A stretch of 64,000 nt of DNA from Podarcis raffonei (GCF_027172205.1 NC_070609.1:59654501-59718500); one strand, 5' to 3'; shown: positions 52,306-62,975, numbered from the stretch's first letter. Program-made: numbers and translations. Notes: a model not told the origin generated them from the sequence alone.

Positions 52306-53385
52306 CTTTAAAACAATGCTTATTTTGTGTGCAAGGATGTGCATGCAGTTATCCTTAACCTGGTGCTCTCTAAATGTTCTTGAACTCCAGCTCCCATTAA
52401 CCCCAGGCATCATGGCCAATCATCCTCCTTGTGCTTTTCAGTCCCATTTCTTTTTACTGCTAAGGATTTGGCTTTTACAACACGACCTCCTTTTACATAT
52501 TTGCATCTAATTACATCGTTTCATGGCTTTATTTTTTTTAAAGTTTTTTTAAAAAATATAATTCCACAAATCTGTTGTACTTTTAGTGAATGGGTGCTTA
52601 CAAGGCTGAGTTACTGAGGTGTGCAGCAAATTTCACTGTCTTGCAATATGGCATTCCAAGGATATCATTCAGTTGCCTTACATTTTTTGATAATCACATT
52701 TACCTTTTTGGCCACCAATATAATATTCAGCCCTGTATATTATGTGCATTCTCAATGTTGCCAGCACTATTGATATGCCTGACATCTGTAAACACTATTG
52801 CTGCTTAACAGAAACAAATCCCTTGCTTGGTTTCCTCCATCTTCCAAATCACAATGTATGAGCCAACTGAACATTCATGGCTTTTAAAGTGCATTTTGTA
52901 CAGCTTGCCTTTCCCTTCCTTTTGGGGTACTTCCTCCTTGAGCATGTAGAAAAAAAATTCTCCAACTGCTTGAAACTATATTTTAGGATCCCTTCATTCA
53001 GCTACAGTGGACTTTCCCCCAGAGTTTTACACACCACTGGTAGCATCAGTAAGGAGCCAATCAGCACTGAGGACCATGTTTTCTGCCCTCACTGCAGGAC
53101 AGGGTTAGGCAACTGTTGTTATGTTGAGTGTCACATTCATTCAGGGACGATCTATTGGGTAAGGGGTGCATGTCAGCCCAGGACCAGGTTTAGGTTTGAT
53201 GAAGCCCTAACCTACTGGTGTCCAGCTGTCCTTTGTCAACAACAAATTGTCACTGTTTTTTCTGTTGAATATATGCTACATGGTATTTTATGGACCAAAC
53301 AGATATCTAACACCATTTGCACATAACAAAATATGTATTTTATAAAAGTAATTGATATAGAAATGAGCAAACCAGCGATATTTTA
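52306..53385. other. Anonymous sequence
   Basis: A decayed MITE-like piece at 52340-52430. The 149-codon frame at 52877-53326 has no recognised domain, no splice context and runs into repeat-like sequence, so it is not called. Confidence 0.4.
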
Positions 53386-53389
53386 GGGA

Positions 53390-53605
53390 AAAGGCTAGCA
53401 GGTGGGGCCCATTACATACATCATCGAAGCCTACACAACACAAAACACTGTTGCTGTATGTAGGTTTTATTTTATTTGTTTTTTAACTTATATTTTGGAA
53501 ATGTACACCCAGGTTTTTTTTCCCTTTAATTTTTTTGGGGGGCCCACAAGAGAGTGGGGCCCTAAGCTATAGCTTGTTTAGCTTATATGTAAATCTGGCA
53601 CTGTG
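53390..53605. mobile_element. DNA-transposon 3' end, one terminus
   Basis: GGGGCCCTAAGCTATAGC, TTGTTTAGCTTATATG and AAATCTGGCACTG are the terminal block of a lizard DNA transposon as I remember it. The matching left terminus was not found. Superfamily not assigned. Confidence 0.4.
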
Positions 53606-54050
53606 TCAGCCGTGAGAGGGCTCAGGGCCAAAGGTGGGTGTCGTCAGAGTCAAAGTTGGGTAGAGTCACCCCAGTTTCTATTATTCTGCTACCTCCCCCC
53701 CCATTTTTCCATGCTTGCCACCCAGATTAAATTAGGCCTGGGGCCACATGTGGTATTGGAGCCACTGCTTGAATCACCTATGCTCTAGGAATAAATTACT
53801 ACGTGTTGGCATTCTGAAACCTGTCAGTAGATATCTACTGGTATGCTCAGCTGTGGTCCATTGCTCAGGCTGAGAAATTGACCTGCCAGGTCAGGGGAGT
53901 CAGAGGCGAGGTGTGTCCTTTGGAACACCTGGAATCCATTCATTCCTAGATGAGATGTGATGATCAATCAAGACAACCTTTGCAGATCCACGTAAACTTC
54001 TGGACACTTTAATATGCAATTTAAACTAGTTCTAAGTTGTGTCTCCAACT
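53606..54050. other. Anonymous sequence
   Basis: Nothing recognised with confidence. Confidence 0.4.
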
Positions 54051-54302
54051 CTAAGAGCCAGTGTAGTGTAGTGGTTAAGAGCGGTAGACTCATAATCTGG
54101 GGAACCGGGTTCGCTTCTCCGCTTCTCCACATGCAGCTGCTGGGTGACCTTGGGCCAGTCACACTTCTCTGAAGTCTCTCAGCCTCACTCACCTCACAGA
54201 GTGTTTGTTCTGGGGGAGGAAGGGAAAGGAGAATGTTAGCCACTTCGAGACTCCTTCGGGTAGTGATAAAGTGGGATATCAAATCCAAACTCTTCTTCTT
54301 CT
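54051..54302 (+). mobile_element. CORE/MIR-type SINE with Met-like head
   Basis: GTGTAGTGGTTAAGAGCGG (A box), anticodon-loop-like ACTCATAATC (triplet CAT), GAACCGGGTTCGCTTCTCC (B box), CORE words GGTGACCTTGGGCCAGTCAC, then CTCACCTCACAGAGTG, GACTCCTTCGGGTAGTGA and a (TTC)n tail. Same subfamily as 63319. Confidence 0.9.
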
Positions 54303-54365
54303 AAGCTGTTGTGCCTTTTTCCAATAAATAACAGACTTTTGTTGATGCCTATTTGTATTGTATTT

Positions 54366-54561
54366 ATTTATTTATTATAGATTTTATTGGTACATCAGAA
54401 CAACAACAACAACAACAGAAAAACAAAACAAAACAAAAACAATATACAGCAATAAAAAGAAATTTAAAAATAGGTAAAGACAATAAAAGTTACAACCAAC
54501 AAAACTTAAACATTTACACCACATAAATATAAATAACATAAAGTTTTGACTTCCTTCACCC
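54366..54561 (-). mobile_element. Possible short L1 3' UTR insertion
   Basis: Begins TATTTATTATAGATTTTATT like the L1 3' end near 31058 and runs through A-rich AAACAAAACAAAACAAA. TATTGTATTT occurs at 54356-54365 and 54562-54571, a possible target duplication, but of low complexity. Confidence 0.4.
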
Positions 54562-54931
54562 TATTGTATTTTAAATTACTATATGTGAAAAATGTATTTT
54601 TAAAAAAGAATGGAGGGAGAGAAATCACATCAAGACACTGGTACCTTGGACAGCAACAGTGAAGAAGAAGTGCAGAATATTCGGGTTGTATTGAGTAGAC
54701 CAGATTTGAGTAGACCAATACAACCCTTAATCAGGACCCACTTTTGAGTCACCATCTGATCTAAGGTAGGCTGCAACAGCAGTATTGCCATTTATGAATT
54801 TATGGTTAAATATTAAGAAATGGATCCGCAAATGCTTGTTTGGGCTGATGGTGGGTTCCAGGTCTGAAAATGTTGAAGACTACTGTAGAGGACTACTGTA
54901 CTGAAGTCCTGTTGAAGACTGTTTTAAGGGA
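54562..54931. other. Anonymous sequence
   Basis: Nothing recognised; 54876-54920 repeats TTGAAGACTACTGTAG-like words. Confidence 0.4.
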
Positions 54932-54950
54932 ACACACACACACACACACA
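54932..54950. repeat. (AC)n microsatellite
   Basis: 19 bases of AC. Confidence 0.95.
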
Positions 54951-55249
54951 GTTTAGCATTAATCCTAACACAATGCTGTATGTTGCTTGTGTGTGGTCTC
55001 CTACCCCACTGAAATTATTGTATGCCTTATTATAAACCTTTTCTGCTTGTGGTTTCCCTCCTCTGAAATGCTAATTTGTTTCACCATGCACAAGAACCAG
55101 ATAATTTAAACATCTCACTTGTGTAAACACAGGAGGGAGAGAGTCACAGATCCACTGCTGGTGCCATGTCTGATGGCATAATTGCACCCCTGAGACACAC
55201 TAATACATTAATAGGCATTTTTAAAAGCTTTCCTATTTACCTGTGGAGA
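54951..55249. other. Anonymous sequence
   Basis: Nothing recognised. Confidence 0.4.
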
Positions 55250-55490
55250 GAAGGGGAGGGGGGAACTGCCACTTAAGTTATTGACATTTCAACACCTTTC
55301 TCCAGCTAAAGCAGACATTAGCAGGCTGAGATGCCCTGTTTGCTTTGGTAAAAAGGCAATTATTCCATATTAAAGATAATGTGATTGTTAAGGACACTAA
55401 TTGAGCTTAAGTAAGTATGTAAGTGATTTAATTGTCAAGGAAGCGACTAAGGGTAAAGCGAAATAAATGTTTGAGGAAGGATTAAAAAGA
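55250..55490. other. AT-rich unique block, possible conserved regulatory DNA
   Basis: GCAATTATTCCATATTAAAG, GGACACTAATTGAGCTTAAG and GTGATTTAATTGTCAAGG; repeat-free and evenly composed. Confidence 0.32.
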
Positions 55491-56040
55491 TTGTCTGGGT
55501 GCTCTACTTCACTATCAAGTCTAGCTCTTATTGTGCTATTCCAAAAGAGAGAGAGAATATAATGCATATTTGAGGGACAAGAAAATGTATTATCGCAGAT
55601 GCAACTCCTAGTAGATGTATCTTAAGGGGTTGAAATTGAGAATAACAGGAAACAAGATTCAACGGTTGTGCCGTTGTTGTCTTAGTTTATTTTTAGCCAA
55701 GCAAACTCCCATCTGTGTGTGTAGAGGGAGGGGATCACAAATGTGTTTATGTGAAGCAAATTTTCTTATGCATTCCATTAGAACATTTTCTAGTAATGTT
55801 CAAGCAATTTTGGAACCTCATGCAGACTGGGATGACAATGGCAATCTAAGGATTCCAAGTTCTGTGACTGCTACCTGCCTTGACTGCAGGGATGAGGGGT
55901 GCTCACCTAGGAAAAGATGTAAAAGATGGGGAGTGCTTAACTCTTGCCTCAACTGGGCCGATTTCCCCTTGCAAACCTGTCCTCACCCCACCCTGGCCGT
56001 CAGCTGCTTTGGGAATGAAAGAGCTAAATATAGAACTAAA
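55491..56040. other. Anonymous sequence with a 161-codon frame
   Basis: An open frame runs 55615-56100 on plus. Its product is Cys-rich in places but matches nothing I know, and its last 20 codons lie in a dispersed repeat. I do not call it a gene. Confidence 0.35.
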
Positions 56041-56044
56041 AATG

Positions 56045-56160
56045 GACAAATAGGGCTGCATCCAATGATAGCCTTACTCAGAGTAGGCCACCCTAAATAA
56101 ATGGACATGGCTAACTTAGGTCAATTCATTCAAATGGGCTTACTGTCCTATTGTGGGCAG
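56045..56160. repeat. ACTCAGAGTAGAC-type repeat
   Basis: GGGCTGCATCCAATGATAGC, TACTCAGAGTAGGCC, CATGGCTAACTTAGGTC. Confidence 0.65.
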
Positions 56161-56276
56161 TTGACACGTGATGCAAGATTGTAAGCACAGGAAGGCCCAG
56201 AGAAGTAGTGGAAGAGGCAAAAGAAAGTCTGCCTTTATCAAAGTGTGTGTGTGTAGACACTCTTCATCCCAACCTA

Positions 56277-56444
56277 CCGTATTTTTTGCACCATAACACT
56301 CACTTTTTTCCTCCTAGAAAGTAAGGGAAATGTCTGTGCGTGTTATGGAGGAAATGTCTACGGGTGGCATGTCTATGGATTTTCCTCCTCTAAAACCTAT
56401 GTGTGTGTTATGGTCGGGTGCGTGTTATAGAGCGAAAAATACGG
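56277..56444. mobile_element. CCGTATTTTT MITE (Tc1/mariner type)
   Basis: Ends CCGTATTTTTTGCACCATAAC and GTTATAGAGCGAAAAATACGG are inverted with few mismatches; TA at 56275-56276 and 56445-56446. The 168-bp body repeats the GTGTTATGG word. Non-coding. Confidence 0.85.
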
Positions 56445-56459
56445 TATTTGGAACACAGG

Positions 56460-56610
56460 AAAACGTCTTAAGCAAACCCATTGGTCCATTTAGTTCAGTA
56501 CTGTTTGCACTGACTGGCAGTGGCTGTCCAGGGTTTCAGGCAGAGGGCAATCCTGGCCATACCCTGAGCTACTTGGGATTGAACCTTAAACTTTCTTCAT
56601 GCAACATGGA
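56460..56610 (-). mobile_element. tRNA-Ala-like SINE, decayed, minus
   Basis: CCATTGGTCCATTTAGTTC, AGTACTGTTTGCACTGAC, CAGGGTTTCAGGCAGAGGGC and GGGATTGAACCTTAAAC follow the order of the copy at 27938. Confidence 0.65.
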
Positions 56611-56707
56611 TGTATTCAATAGAACTACTTTGTATAATGTTCCCTTACTCTTACATTTCACAGGACCTAATAGAAATTTTGGATTAAAGGTTAAATAATT
56701 TTAGTTG

Positions 56708-56830
56708 ATCATAGAATCGTAGGGTTGTTAGGGACCACAGGGGTCATCTAGTCCATGCATGAATTTTTTGCCCAAGGTGGGGCTGAAACCCACGACCCTG
56801 AGATTAAGAGGCTTGTGCTCTGGGCTATCC
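56708..56830 (-). mobile_element. tRNA-Lys SINE with CR1 tail
   Basis: Complement reads GGATAGCCCAGAGC..., anticodon loop CTCTTAATC (CTT, lysine), a B-box-like GTGGGTTTCAGCC, then a short body ending in the CR1 terminus (plus strand ATCATAGAATCG). tRNA-Lys SINEs with CR1 tails are known from turtles and other reptiles. Confidence 0.75.
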
Positions 56831-57129
56831 TAAATGTTTATCTTTTTTTCTCATTTCCCCCCCTTATTGCATCAACATACCAGAAGCAAAGTAGGGTGAA
56901 ATCAAGCTGAAATCCCAACTGTTAAAGTTCACAGGCTCAGATCACACCGATTAAACAACAAAAGTTTTGGTTAATTAATAGAGCATTGAAAATGAGCATC
57001 AAGGCAATCCTAGACATGCCTACTCAGTTACTCAGAAACACAGATTACATTGAACAGGGATCATGAATTGCAGTCCCAGTTCTTTGGAGCTCCCTCCCAG
57101 TTGAGACAGGCTACTTCCTGGCTGAACTT
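56831..57129. other. Anonymous sequence
   Basis: Nothing recognised. Confidence 0.4.
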
Positions 57130-57290
57130 CTGAATCTTGGTGAAAACCTTTCTTTTATTTCTGCAAGGATTTTAAACAATCCATCTGATTTTATGGGTAA
57201 TTTTAACTGATTTTATTTATTATTATATCTTTTTAACCTCACCAAACACTGCTTAGAGACTACAGTGTTATGTATAAAAGTTTTAGCCCA
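57130..57290 (+). mobile_element. LINE 3' UTR-like fragment
   Basis: GAAAACCTTTCTTTTATTTC, TTTTAACTGATTTTATTTA and TAACCTCACCAAACACTGC look like a LINE 3' UTR of the 38750 type; the terminus is decayed. Confidence 0.45.
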
Positions 57291-57296
57291 AAATAT

Positions 57297-57397
57297 TTAA
57301 AGCTGTAATCCTAACCACACTTACCTGGAAGTAAGCCTCACAGAGTTCAATAGAATTTACTTCTGGGCAGACATAGTTAGGATTGTGCCACATGCAA
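57297..57397. mobile_element. Palindromic MITE-like repeat
   Basis: AATCCTAACCACACTTACC is answered by ACATAGTTAGGATTGTG, with TTACCTGGAAGTAAG and ATTTACTTCTGGGCAG inside: an imperfect palindrome of about 100 bp. Confidence 0.65.
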
Positions 57398-57639
57398 AAT
57401 ATGATGCAGGTTATACCCATCACTTCAGAGAATCGATCCACATTCTTCCACCATTTCTATCAAAGAAAGGGCATTGCTAGACCTGCCTAACATTACATCA
57501 TTTCCTACACGAGGGATCCTGTCTTGCACTGTTACATTAGAACTACCCATGGGCTAATCAACCAATATCACTGGAGGCAGATAACACAGGCTCTGCTCCA
57601 TTACGATGGCTTACCCAGCGTTCTACAAAATGTACCATT
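57398..57639. other. Anonymous sequence
   Basis: Nothing recognised. Confidence 0.4.
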
Positions 57640-58095
57640 CGATTTCACAGAAATGTTGGTAAATTGCTAGTGACTTGTGCAAACCATTTCTCACTTAATT
57701 GTGGCTTGATTCCTGACAGCTCATGCTACAATGATCCTTCTGGGGCCATCTTAGATTAAGTCTATGGTGATTAATTGTTTGTGCATGATTTTCCCTCCCC
57801 CTCAAACACAGCAACAGATACCAGAGCCACTGCCATGAATTATCTTTTCACCAGCTTCACGCTTGCTGTAATGCAACCCTAGCAATGTAGAGGGCTGTGT
57901 CTGCTTTGCTGCCCTTGGCTTAAACGATTCACCAGATGCAATGCAAAATCATGGTTCTAATGTCCCTATCTCACAATCTCAATAGTTTAGCGTGATGCTA
58001 TGTCATTTGCTGTACAGTGGCAACAGTCAAAAGATGCAGAAGTGATGAAGGAAGCGTTGGTCCCACACATTAAAAGGAGGCCCTAGAAATCATAA
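57640..58095. other. Unique block, possible conserved regulatory DNA
   Basis: TCTCACTTAATTGTGGCTTG, GGTGATTAATTGTTTGTGC, GATGCAATGCAAAATCATGG: repeat-free. No coding potential. Confidence 0.3.
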
Positions 58096-58139
58096 CTGTG
58101 CTAAAGAAAGGTTAAATTTATCAAGGTGGCCCCCTCTGG

Positions 58140-58425
58140 TGATATCAACAACTGAGAGGGTCTGTAGGAAAGGTTGTGGTCATTCAGGTATATGGGGCCT
58201 GAGCCGTTTAGAACTTTAAACACCAACTGGAGCACCTTGAATTGGGCCCAGAAATGAACTGGCAACCAGGGAAGCTAATTTGAAACAGAGATTGAAAGGG
58301 AACCCTGGCCATCAATCTGGCTGCTGTGTTTTGGACCAACTGAAGTTTGTGAGTCATTTTCGAGGACCAGCCTCCACTGGTACAATCCTTAGCAGAGCAT
58401 GAGAATACATGAGCTGGATGCAAGA
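58140..58425 (-). repeat. Unclassified interspersed repeat, probably LINE-derived
   Basis: Minus strand encodes HKLQLVQNTAARLMA, a motif near the C-terminus of CR1/L2-type reverse transcriptases. The plus strand reads GCACCTTGAATTGGGCCC, GGCTGCTGTGTTTTGGACCA. Related to 37190. Confidence 0.55.
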
Positions 58426-58599
58426 TTCCAGCCTGAAGTTTCTCCCCTTATCTCCCTAGCATCACTCTCCCTATTTCACTACTGTTTCCATTGCATTGTC
58501 ATTCCTCCTGCGGAACCACTCCTGTTGCCCTCTGCTTCTGGCGCCGGAGCTCCTCTTCTGCAAAACAGAAGCCTAAAATAAATGATGTAGATCCACTGC
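58426..58599. other. Anonymous sequence
   Basis: Nothing recognised. Confidence 0.4.
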
Positions 58600-58795
58600 A
58601 GACAAGCCTCCTCTAACAGCCCATTCTTCATAAAGTCATTTATTGCTTGATTGGCCAGATATTATCACGGGGCACATTCTAATTATGCTCTCCTAGATTC
58701 ATTTCTTCTCTGGACGGCTGACAAAATGTAAGATGAGCTGCAGACTGCAGAGTCATTTTCTTTCATTTGCGTTGGCGGTTAGCTAGGACCCAGGG
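58600..58795. other. Unique block, possible conserved regulatory DNA
   Basis: GTCATTTATTGCTTGATTGG, CCAGATATTATCACGGGG and CATTTGCGTTGGCGGTTAGC; repeat-free. Confidence 0.32.
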
Positions 58796-59096
58796 GAGCC
58801 TGCACTGTCTCCTGACCTCCTGGCCGGGGAGGAAAGAGGACTCAGATTAAAGGCCCAGGAAGCCAGCATTGCTACTTTCTTCTGCATGGCATTGAGAAAG
58901 TGGAGAAGAGGTAACATTTTCTCCCCTCACCCAACCTCTGCTAACACAGAGACAGTGTGCCTCTCCTTCGATGCCCCCTTCTGCCTGCCTTGCTCATTCC
59001 TCAGAACAAGGCACCCTGAAGGAGTGGCCTGGGAGAGTGCTTGGGCCACCACCATTTTTCTGGGGCAGATAGACACTCTCTTTTGAAATCATTTAA
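58796..59096. other. Anonymous sequence
   Basis: Nothing recognised. Confidence 0.4.
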
Positions 59097-59165
59097 ATGA
59101 TTACAATGGGCCTGCTCTGAGTAAGGCTTAGTTAGATGCATACAGGGTGAGAATACAACCTAAAA
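59097..59165. repeat. ACTCAGAGTAGAC-type repeat, partial
   Basis: TGATTACAATGGGCCTGCTC and TGAGTAAGGCTTAGTTAGAT. Confidence 0.55.
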
Positions 59166-59686
59166 TCCAAAGAGCATGACCAGTTGTCTCCAGGAACTAT
59201 GAAATGTTGAGTGTGTTGAAAACAGAAAGTCAAGGTGGAGAAGGGAATGTGAGTTAGCCTGCCTGAGCCCTTTGAACGTCATAGTATCCTGTAGGTAGGT
59301 ATTACGCTTGAGACAGAAGTAGTTGTGGAAAGCATTAACACAGCGAAATTTGCTTGCAGGTCACACTTGCAAGACTAAAATTCAGACTCACTCAATGAGA
59401 TCGATTGTCAGACAATTCAGTGGAGAGAACAGGAGATTGCTCTTCATGCACAGTCCATAGCTAACTGGAATTCACAGAAGAAATCCACTCTAAGAAGATG
59501 TGATGATGGTCACTTGCTTAAGCTGGTGCAGTGTGTGGTTGGGGCAGCAGGTGCCAGACTCTAACTGGCACGTGTTCGTTTGGATGTCTATAGAGGGTGC
59601 TAATGAATGAGTGTTGGTCACAGTGGGGACTTCTCCCTTTTGCCATTCATTGAGAATGTATTAATACTCAAATGTGGCTTTAAAAA
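59166..59686. other. Anonymous sequence
   Basis: Nothing recognised. Confidence 0.4.
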
Positions 59687-60042
59687 GGGACGCGAGTGGT
59701 GCTGTGGGTTAAACCACAGAGCCTAGGACTTGCTGATCAAAAGGTTGGCGGTTTGAATCCCCACGATGAGGTGAGCTCCTGTTGCTCGGTCCCTGCTCCT
59801 ACCAACCTAGCAGTTCGAAAGCACATCAAAGTGCAAGTAGATAAATAGGTACCACTCTGGCAGGAAGGTAAACAGCATTTCGGTGCACTGCTCTGGTTCG
59901 CCAGAAGCGGCTTAGTCATTCTGGCCACATGACCCGGAAGCTGTACGCTGGCTCCCTCGGCCAATAAAGCGAGATGAGCGCCGCAACCCCAGAGTCGGTC
60001 ATGACTGGACCTAATGGTCAGGGGTCCCTTTACCTTTACCTT
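59687..60042 (+). mobile_element. Sauria SINE, full length
   Basis: GGGACGCGAGTGGTGCTGTG, GTTAAACCACAGAGCCTAG (A box region), GGCGGTTTGAATCCCC (B box), CAAAGTGCAAGTAGATAAAT, GCGAGATGAGCGCCGCAACC, GACTGGACCTAATGGTCAGG, then TTTACCTTTACCTTT. TGTGGCTTTAAAAA (59673-59686) and TATGGCTTTAAAAA (60044-60057) are the target duplication, one mismatch. It holds the GGCTTAGTCATTCTGGCCAC segment missing from the shorter copy at 13001. Confidence 0.96.
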
Positions 60043-60109
60043 TTATGGCTTTAAAAAACAACAAAGTAAAAAAATGAATTATTGCATCTTATGAAGCATT
60101 TGCAAATTC

Positions 60110-60228
60110 CAGTCAATATCAGAATATACCCATTGAAATTAATGGGCCTAAGTTAGTCGCATCTGTTAATTTCCGTGGGTGTATTCCGAGTAAGGTTAAC
60201 ATTGGATGCAGCCCAGTATTTTAAGAGG
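60110..60228. repeat. ACTCAGAGTAGAC-type repeat
   Basis: TACCCATTGAAATTAATGGG (itself palindromic), CTAAGTTAGTCGC, GTGGGTGTATTCCGAGTAAG, TTGGATGCAGCCCAG. Confidence 0.65.
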
Positions 60229-60500
60229 TGTCCAAATGCATAGCAAACAAACAAATGACTTACCAAAATATTTAGTAGACAAAACAAAAGGTAGTTTAAA
60301 AAGAAAACTAAGTTTATTCTCTACAAACCATTTGCTTAATTAGCTGCACTAAACAATATGAGCTTTGGCAATATCAACAAAAGCAGTTAATTATGAGAAA
60401 CAATGAGGAATATAATTAAAGTGATGACCTTTGTCTCCAGAAAAGATGTTAAACTGGGCCGAAGTTTGTTCCTGCTTAAATCAGTGCTGATCAATGAATG
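60229..60500. other. AT-rich unique block, possible conserved regulatory DNA
   Basis: CTTAATTAGCTGCACTAAAC, GCAGTTAATTATGAG, AATATAATTAAAGTGATGAC; no coding potential. Confidence 0.28.
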
Positions 60501-61710
60501 AACGGGAATGTACGGAACAAATTTGGATTCCTTCCCAATCTCTGGAGGAAACACAACCAGCTTTGTAAATTCCTTGCTGGGTATGGAGACCCAAGATGAA
60601 CTTGATCAGCTTCCAGAAAACAAGGGGAGCATATTGGCACAGAGTGCAGAGAAGCTAAAACTAGCAGTGAGTAAGTTCATGGTAGTTTGCAAAACTAAGG
60701 CCAGCAGAAACAGTTCCACAAGTTCCCCCCATGTGTAAATGTTAGGGGGAAGTAGGGATGGGGAAGAAATTTGATTCACTTCACATTTAAGGGTGAATCT
60801 ATCACCTTTGCATTTTCTGAAACAATATGAGAACTGAAATGCAGCCATCCTTTGAAATTTGCACATCTCCAAATGCTGGACCACATGGGCCTTTGGTCTG
60901 ATCCAGCAGGGCTCTTATTATTATCTTAAAACACTATGATTTACCACAGCACCCAGGTCTGACCAAGTCTTCAAGATTGCTTTGTGGTGTCACATATTTT
61001 GACAGGTCTGTTCACCTGCCTTTGCAGCTTGTTTTCAGGTGTAGTTTCCTTGCTGAGCTGCTGTGCCTGCCTGCCTCTCTTCCTCACCTTCTCCAGATGT
61101 TCTGATGGACATCCTGTTCTGACAACACCTGAAATTTAGAAACAGGGGCAGTGTCTCAGCCTTAAGACAAAAATGCTTGTTTCCTGTTTGCAAGGGATAC
61201 CAAGTGCCAAATAATCTCTGGCTACTTATTCACAAGGAATTGAGGTGTATGTATGTTAAAACCTTCCTCATTCAGGAGTATGGGTGAAAATCGTCACTTT
61301 CCAGATCTCTGCATCTGCCAAGGTGACTCCGGTCCCTTTGACTTAACAAGCTTTATCTGCTTTCCATAGACTGTAAGAGGCCTTCTGCAAAGCCCTTCGA
61401 TTTGCTAGCCCAGCCTATGCCTGCTTCTTGGATCAAGCGAGCCTTCTGGCTGCAAATTGGCTTCCTAGGGATCAAAATTCTTATCACCGTCTTCTTTTCT
61501 ACCCCTCTTTCATCCATGTTCCTTCCCTGGCCGGACTTCCTCCTTGCTTGCTTCTTAGAACTGATTATAAAGTTCCTGGAACTTGACAGTGTATTGGATG
61601 AGGACTAACAAGCAGAAACTCACTCCACAGAAGATGGAGATTTTGGTGGTAGGCTGTTCAGTGGTTACAGAGGGGGGTATTTAGCCTGTCCTGGATGGAG
61701 CAAGTTTGCA
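60501..61710. other. Anonymous sequence with a CR1 tail scrap
   Basis: TGCTGGACCACATGGGCCTT and TGATCCAGCAGGGCTC at 60870-60918 are a CR1-type tail remnant. Frames at 60508-60884 overlap on opposite strands; no gene. Confidence 0.4.

Positions 61711-61746
<36 letters not shown>
61711..61746. repeat. (GAT)n microsatellite
   Basis: 36 bases of uninterrupted GAT. Confidence 0.97.
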
Positions 61747-61748
<2 letters not shown>

Positions 61749-61857
61749 ACATGTCCTTCACCCTAAGATCCCAGAGTGGCTTGGGCTTGCAACATTAAAA
61801 CATAATATTAGAAACAGTTTAGAACAACTTAGAATCACAAAAGGAGACAAAGGATTA

Positions 61858-62099
61858 CAGTGGTACCTCGGGTTACATATGCTTCAGGTTACATACACTT
61901 CAGGTTACAGACTCCGCTAACCCAGAAATAGTACCTCGGGTTAAGAACTTTGCTTCAGGATGAGAACAGAAATAGTGCTCCGGCAGCGCAGCAGCAGCAG
62001 GAGGCCCTATTAGCTAAAGTGGTGCTTCAGGTTAAGAACAGTTTCAGGTTAAGAACGGACCTCCGGAACGAATTAAGTCCGTAACCAGAGGTACCACTG
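61858..62099 (+). mobile_element. CAGTGGTACCTC MITE, copy 4
   Basis: CAGTGGTACCTCGGGTTAC to ACCAGAGGTACCACTG, TA at 61856-61857 and 62100-62101. Three subterminal GGTTACA..CTTCA units. Same orientation as 5212. Confidence 0.92.
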
Positions 62100-62101
62100 T
62101 A

Positions 62102-62290
62102 CACAACTTTTAGAAAAGATCTGAAGGTAGCCCTGCATGGGTTTTTTTTTTTAAATGCTTGAGGTTATTATTATGTTTTTAGATATGCTGTAAGCCACCC
62201 AGAGTGGCTGGAGAAATCCAGCTAGATGGGTGGGATATTATTATTACGATGGTGGTGGTGATGATGATGATGATGGTGATGATGGGCCAT
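62102..62290 (+). mobile_element. LINE 3' end with simple-repeat tail
   Basis: AACTTTTAGAAAAGATCTG, AAGGTAGCCCTGCATGGG, GTAAGCCACCCAGAGTGGCTG and CAGCTAGATGGGTGGG match the 23485 LINE end; it runs into (ATT)n and (GAT/GGT)n. Confidence 0.75.
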
Positions 62291-62369
62291 AACAATATGC
62301 ACCTCAAGTGTTAAAAAGCCAGGGCAAAGTGGTTTTATAGACTTTAGTATTTTCCTTTTAGTGGCCATC

Positions 62370-62975
62370 ATTTAATTGTAGGGAGTATGTGTGGTTTTCC
62401 TCCTCAGTTCAGGTTTTTTTGATGTCAGCAAAGGCCTTAAAACTGGGCTTTTGCCATTACCTGTGACACCTCTGAACTGTTTTCATTTAAATCTGACCGA
62501 GAAAGCGCAATATGCCCCTTGGCTAATGTACGACATGAAATGCAACAGTTGGCGCCCCTTTGGATTCTGTTCCAAACAGGAGAACGGGGGGGGGGGGATT
62601 TATAGTGTCTATAAACAATTAGAATAAATCAAATAGATTCTCCTTTTGCATTGGTTTAGATTACTTTATAATTAACAAATGTGCTGCACTGAAACTAGTT
62701 TTATGCTTATCCTAATGGCTACATAATGAGATCCCCAACTTAATGACTGCATAACCGCGGGGAATGTTAATGAACTTTGAGAAAGGCCGGCTTTGCCTCT
62801 AGCTGAAAAATGGCGGCGAGTCAAACATCGCAAGTTGCTGAAGTGTTAATTAATAAAGGTTCTACATAAATATTGAACAAGCATGCAGAAGAAGTAGAAC
62901 ATGTAAATAGCTTAAGATACCTGCAAATAAACATTTTTACATTGTGAAATAAATGTCAGGCAGGCATGAAGTATT
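62370..62975. other. Unique block, strongest candidate for conserved non-coding DNA
   Basis: About 600 bp without a repeat apart from a G-run (62587-62597). Holds GAAAGCGCAATATGCCCC, AATGACTGCATAACCGCGGG, AAAAATGGCGGCGAGTC (YY1-like) and GTTAATTAATAAAGG. CpG retained within AT-rich surroundings is unusual and suggests constraint. No frame of note. Confidence 0.38.

Noticed and set aside
52877-53326. 149-codon open frame on plus
   Set aside because: Composition like anonymous DNA, runs into repeat-like sequence, and no similarity I can recognise.
54356-54571. Certain L1 insertion with target duplication
   Set aside because: The 10-bp repeat is AT-only with one G and could be chance, so it is kept only as a tentative feature.
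55615-56100. 161-codon open frame on plus
   Set aside because: No known domain, no start or splice context, and its C-terminal end lies in a dispersed repeat.
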